Assembly (NCBI GenBank): GCA_036677085.1
Contig: JAKFFI010000052.1
Span: 1 to 64,000 of the forward strand
Reading direction: 5' to 3'
Length of the DNA stretch: 64,000 nt
DNA from: JAGPUQ01 sp036677085
GTDB lineage: Bacteria > Pseudomonadota > Gammaproteobacteria > Pseudomonadales > Porticoccaceae
The translations under genes were made by a program, and so were the position numbers. Below, piece by piece: positions 61,653 to 64,000 of the stretch. The notes below the pieces were generated by a model. That model searched no databases. It was not told the origin of the DNA and saw nothing but the letters and a program-made list of their open reading frames with translations. Numbering within the stretch: position 1 is the stretch's first letter; each line of letters starts with the position of its first letter.

Positions 61653-62815
61653 CCTATCTGCCGCTCACCGAACAACAGCAACGCTGGCGTGACACCGCTC
61701 GCGAGATCGCCACCCGCGAGGTTGGCCCGCAGGCCGCCGCCACCGACCGCGAGCGCGCCTTTCCGCGCCAGTCCCTCGCCGCGCTACGCGATGCCGGACT
61801 GTGGAAGCTGCGCGTGAGCGCCGCCGACGGCGGTGTCGGCGCCGACCTGTTGACCACCTGCCTGGTGGTGGAGGAAATTGCCCGGAAGTGTCCGTCCACC
61901 GGCATGTGCTACAAGATGCATGTGGAGGCATCCGAGCTGATCAGCCGCATGCCGAGCGACCTGCAACGCCAGGGCGTTCTCAAGGGCATTGTCGATGGCA
62001 AGGTCTTCTGCACCGTCGCCGGCGGCGAGACCTCGGGCAAGGGCGACGACTGGGTGCCCGGCATGCAGCTGTCCGCCGTCGAGAAAACCCCGGAGGGCTA
62101 TCGTCTCGATGGTATCCGCAAGTCCTATGTGACCTCCGCGGGAGAGGCCACCCACTACTTCATGCTCTGTCGCGTAGGTACCGACGCCAAACCCAGCCAG
62201 CTCACCGCGCTGCTGGTGGAGGCCGACAAGATCGACTGGCAGACCCTGGAGCCCTGGCACGGGCTCGGCATGCGCGGCAACAACAGCATGCCGATGCGCT
62301 TCAGCGGCCTGGTGCCGGAAGCCAATCGCATCGGCGACGAGCACGCCGGGCTCAAATACCTCGGCGCGGTGATGATGCCGGTGGTGGCGCTGACCTATGG
62401 CGCCGCCTATCTGGGGGTGGCGGCCGGCGCCTATGAAATTGCCTGCGTGGAAGCCGCGAAACGCTACCCCAGCGGCGCGCGTCGCCTCGACAACGCCATC
62501 AACCAGCGGCGCATGGCGGAACTAAGTGCCCGCATCGAAGCCGCCCGCGCCCTGCTGCATGTGGCAGCCGCCGCCGGCGACGCCGGCCGTGTGCAGGCAC
62601 CGCTGCCCTACCTGCAAGCCAAGGTCACCTGCTCGGAAGCGGCGGTCTTCGTCACCCAGGAATTGATGACGATGTTCGGCGGCACGGCCTTCGCGGCCCG
62701 GTTGCCGTTCGAGCGTTATTTCCGCGATGCGCGCGCGGGGATGATCATGGGCCTCGCCAACGACGATGCTTACCAGACGATTTTCGGCATGTTGTTTCCC
62801 GAGCCCAAAAAATAG
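61649..62815 (+). CDS. Acyl-CoA dehydrogenase family protein
   Basis: A 388-residue flavoprotein: LTEQQQRWRDTAREIATREV, LTTCLVVEEIARKCPSTGMC, FCTVAGGETSGKGDDWVPGM, HGLGMRGNNSMPMRFSGL, and QELMTMFGGTAFAARLPFER with YFRDARAGMIMG. This is the classical dehydrogenase plan with the Arg/FAD-anchoring C-terminus, and the region around NNAINQRRMAE may hold the catalytic base. It oxidises acyl-CoA to enoyl-CoA. It is the last gene of the catabolic block and overlaps the MFS gene. Confidence 0.9.
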   Translation: MTYLPLTEQQQRWRDTAREIATREVGPQAAATDRERAFPRQSLAALRDAGLWKLRVSAADGGVGADLLTTCLVVEEIARKCPSTGMCYKMHVEASELISRMPSDLQRQGVLKGIVDGKVFCTVAGGETSGKGDDWVPGMQLSAVEKTPEGYRLDGIRKSYVTSAGEATHYFMLCRVGTDAKPSQLTALLVEADKIDWQTLEPWHGLGMRGNNSMPMRFSGLVPEANRIGDEHAGLKYLGAVMMPVVALTYGAAYLGVAAGAYEIACVEAAKRYPSGARRLDNAINQRRMAELSARIEAARALLHVAAAAGDAGRVQAPLPYLQAKVTCSEAAVFVTQELMTMFGGTAFAARLPFERYFRDARAGMIMGLANDDAYQTIFGMLFPEPKK

Positions 62816-62849
62816 CGGCTGCGTCGCGTCAAGGATGCGTTGCCACAGG

Positions 62850-63758
62850 TTATTCCGGCATGGGTTCCGCGCACGAGGGAAGCGACCACAGATGCGCGGC
62901 GACCAGCGCGCGCCAGGGTGAGAATTCCGCGAGCCACGCGCGGGTGAAGTCTGCGTCGGGTTTTTCCGTGGCACCGAGCAGCCGTTGCAATTGCCGACGC
63001 ACCGCGACGTCGCCGTGCAGCGAACCGTCGAGCCAGCCGAATCCGCGCAGCAGGGCGTAACTGACCGTCCAGGGGCCGATGCCGGGCAGCTTCAGCAACT
63101 GTTCGCGAATCGCCTCGATGGGCAGCGTCACCAGCCAGGCCGACAGCGGCAGACGATCCGCCACTACCTCGCGACTCAGCATTCGCAGCGTCCGCGCCTT
63201 GTTCTGCGACAGGCCGGCCTGGCGCAACTCCGCTTCGCCGAGTGCGGACAAGCGGTCGGCGTCGGGAAAACAGGCCAGTCCGCTCGAATGGCGCACACCG
63301 ACGGCTTCAATCACCCGGCGCCGTATCGAAATTGCAGCGGCGAGACTGATTTGCTGCCCGATGATCGCCCAGGCCAGGGCTTCAAACGGCGTCGCGGTTT
63401 GCTGCACGCGCAAGCCGGGCCGCACGGTGATGAGCGGCCCGATGCGGGAGTGGGTGCGGTAGTGGGTTTCGAACGCCTCGACGCTCTGGGTCAGGCCCAG
63501 CATGCGGTGGACGAGTTGCTCAAGGGCAGCGCGCGGAACCTGCGTCCTGCTATCGATGGCCAGCTCCGCCTTGGCGCGACCGCCGCCGAACTCAAGCGTC
63601 AGGCGGGCCGCTCTGCCGTCCCAAAGCAACCCCTTGTACAAGCGGCTGCCAGCGACGCGCTCCGCCATCGCCGACTTGTCGCGACCGTGAAAATCGAGGA
63701 CTTCAGCCACCCGAAAATTCTCGGGTAGTGCCATGGTGCATGACTGGCGCGACGACAT
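62850..63758 (-). CDS. AlkA-type DNA-3-methyladenine glycosylase
   Basis: A 302-residue portion with the helix-hairpin-helix glycosylase core: PFEALAWAIIGQQISLAAAI, LSQNKARTLRMLSRE, hairpin LLKLPGIGPWTVSYALLRGF, and LDGSLHGDVAVRRQLQRLL carrying the catalytic Asp region; the N-terminal subdomain is AlkA-like. It excises alkylated bases. GGAG precedes ATG 63758, so it may be translated separately, yet the frame runs without a stop from the oxygenase part upstream (63759-64000). Confidence 0.85.
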   Translation of the reverse strand: MSSRQSCTMALPENFRVAEVLDFHGRDKSAMAERVAGSRLYKGLLWDGRAARLTLEFGGGRAKAELAIDSRTQVPRAALEQLVHRMLGLTQSVEAFETHYRTHSRIGPLITVRPGLRVQQTATPFEALAWAIIGQQISLAAAISIRRRVIEAVGVRHSSGLACFPDADRLSALGEAELRQAGLSQNKARTLRMLSREVVADRLPLSAWLVTLPIEAIREQLLKLPGIGPWTVSYALLRGFGWLDGSLHGDVAVRRQLQRLLGATEKPDADFTRAWLAEFSPWRALVAAHLWSLPSCAEPMPE

Positions 63759-64000
63759 GGCTTCTCCAGAGGGAGCCCAGAGCGCATCGTGAAAAATGAT
63801 GCCGAGCGTGTGCCGCTGTCCCGATCGCACGCGGCTAACGCCATGACGATGGTTGACCCGGCAGGTGCCGCACGATCCCTGGATCGCCCGTTGACGCACG
63901 GCAAAGATCACGGCATCGCCCTGTCGCAAGGGTATCACCTCGGCCCGCGATTGCCGACGCGGTCGTTGCTCGGTAAAGATGAACTCGCCGCCCGTAAAGT
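63759..64000 (-). CDS. 2OG-Fe(II) oxygenase C-terminal part, partial and in frame with the glycosylase
   Basis: From the window edge the frame encodes FTGGEFIFTEQRPRRQSRAE, PLRQGDAVIFAVRQR, VNHRHGVSRVRSGQRHTLGI, the C-terminal part of a 2-oxoglutarate/Fe(II) oxygenase with the distal metal His and the 2OG-binding Arg. It then continues IFHDALWAPSGEA directly into the glycosylase without a stop. Either it is a natural oxygenase-glycosylase fusion or a stop has been lost. The N-terminal part lies outside the window. Confidence 0.75.

Noticed and set aside
62850..63938. Treating the 362-codon frame as one glycosylase with a long N-terminus
   Set aside because: The first ~60 residues match the end of a 2OG-Fe(II) oxygenase, and the frame stays open to the window edge, so it is better described as two joined parts.
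1..64000. tRNA, rRNA, riboswitch or replication-origin elements
   Set aside because: Reading both strands, I saw no convincing cloverleaf, ribosomal sequence, known riboswitch core or DnaA-box cluster; a covariance-model search would settle this.

Overview
The window is high-GC, densely coded bacterial chromosome. Most likely it comes from an environmental gammaproteobacterium: it carries a YdbH-YnbE-YdbL outer-membrane set, a type II-like sulfide:quinone oxidoreductase, a SulP transporter, and many CoA-dependent catabolic genes with amidohydrolase_2 and luciferase-like enzymes. I cannot assign a genus. No rRNA, tRNA, CRISPR array, complete insertion sequence or complete prophage was seen.

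Layout. (1) 0.3-4.6 kb: housekeeping and accessory enzymes (DUF1499, histidine phosphatase, amidohydrolase, enoyl-CoA hydratase, cupin, metallophosphoesterase). (2) 4.6-9.5 kb: a decayed defence island on the minus strand. It holds two deleted copies of a DNA methyltransferase-like gene, each with a REP-like palindrome inserted in frame; a frameshifted MazF-type toxin beside an intact AbrB-type antitoxin; an intact VapBC-type pair; and a helicase/nuclease gene that has lost its middle and has a frameshift near its start. (3) 9.5-13.1 kb: two short-chain dehydrogenases and a DUF35/thiolase pair of acyl-CoA metabolism. (4) 13.2-28.9 kb: an arsenosugar-type locus. It has the radical SAM protein ArsS, an ECF sigma factor with zinc-finger anti-sigma, a TIGR04283-type glycosyltransferase, a complete PstSCAB phosphate ABC transporter, two DUF3179 genes (one truncated), DUF547, thioredoxin and CcdA genes, the tail of a second glycosyltransferase, a Sel1 protein, an exported methyltransferase and the arsenite methyltransferase ArsM. 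(5) 29-35 kb: YdbH-YnbE-YdbL, a glycine-zipper protein, an alpha/beta hydrolase and SulP. (6) 35.2-39.5 kb: SQR, a sodium:solute symporter, an EVE-domain protein and a sterol-desaturase-type hydroxylase. (7) 39.7-45.6 kb: a 962-residue chimera that joins a peptidoglycan-binding domain, a GH19-like lysozyme, a papain-like protease and an alpha/beta hydrolase, followed by a giant DUF748 protein. (8) 45.7-62.8 kb: a large catabolic region with an acyl thioesterase, enoyl-CoA hydratase, two SDRs, a CoA-transferase, a flavin-dependent oxidoreductase, three hydrolases of the amidohydrolase superfamily, three acyl-CoA-dehydrogenase-type enzymes, a methyltransferase and an MFS transporter. (9) The right edge: an alkylation-repair glycosylase joined in frame to a 2OG-Fe(II) oxygenase C-terminus that runs off the window.

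How the genes fit together. The arsenic locus could take up arsenate or phosphate (Pst), methylate arsenic (ArsM), and build and glycosylate arsenosugars (ArsS and the glycosyltransferase) under its own sigma/anti-sigma pair. The catabolic region reads like a CoA-thioester pathway for an unknown cyclic or branched substrate. The two most unusual items are the four-domain 962-residue enzyme and the decayed restriction-type island whose in-frame palindromic insertions predate its duplication.
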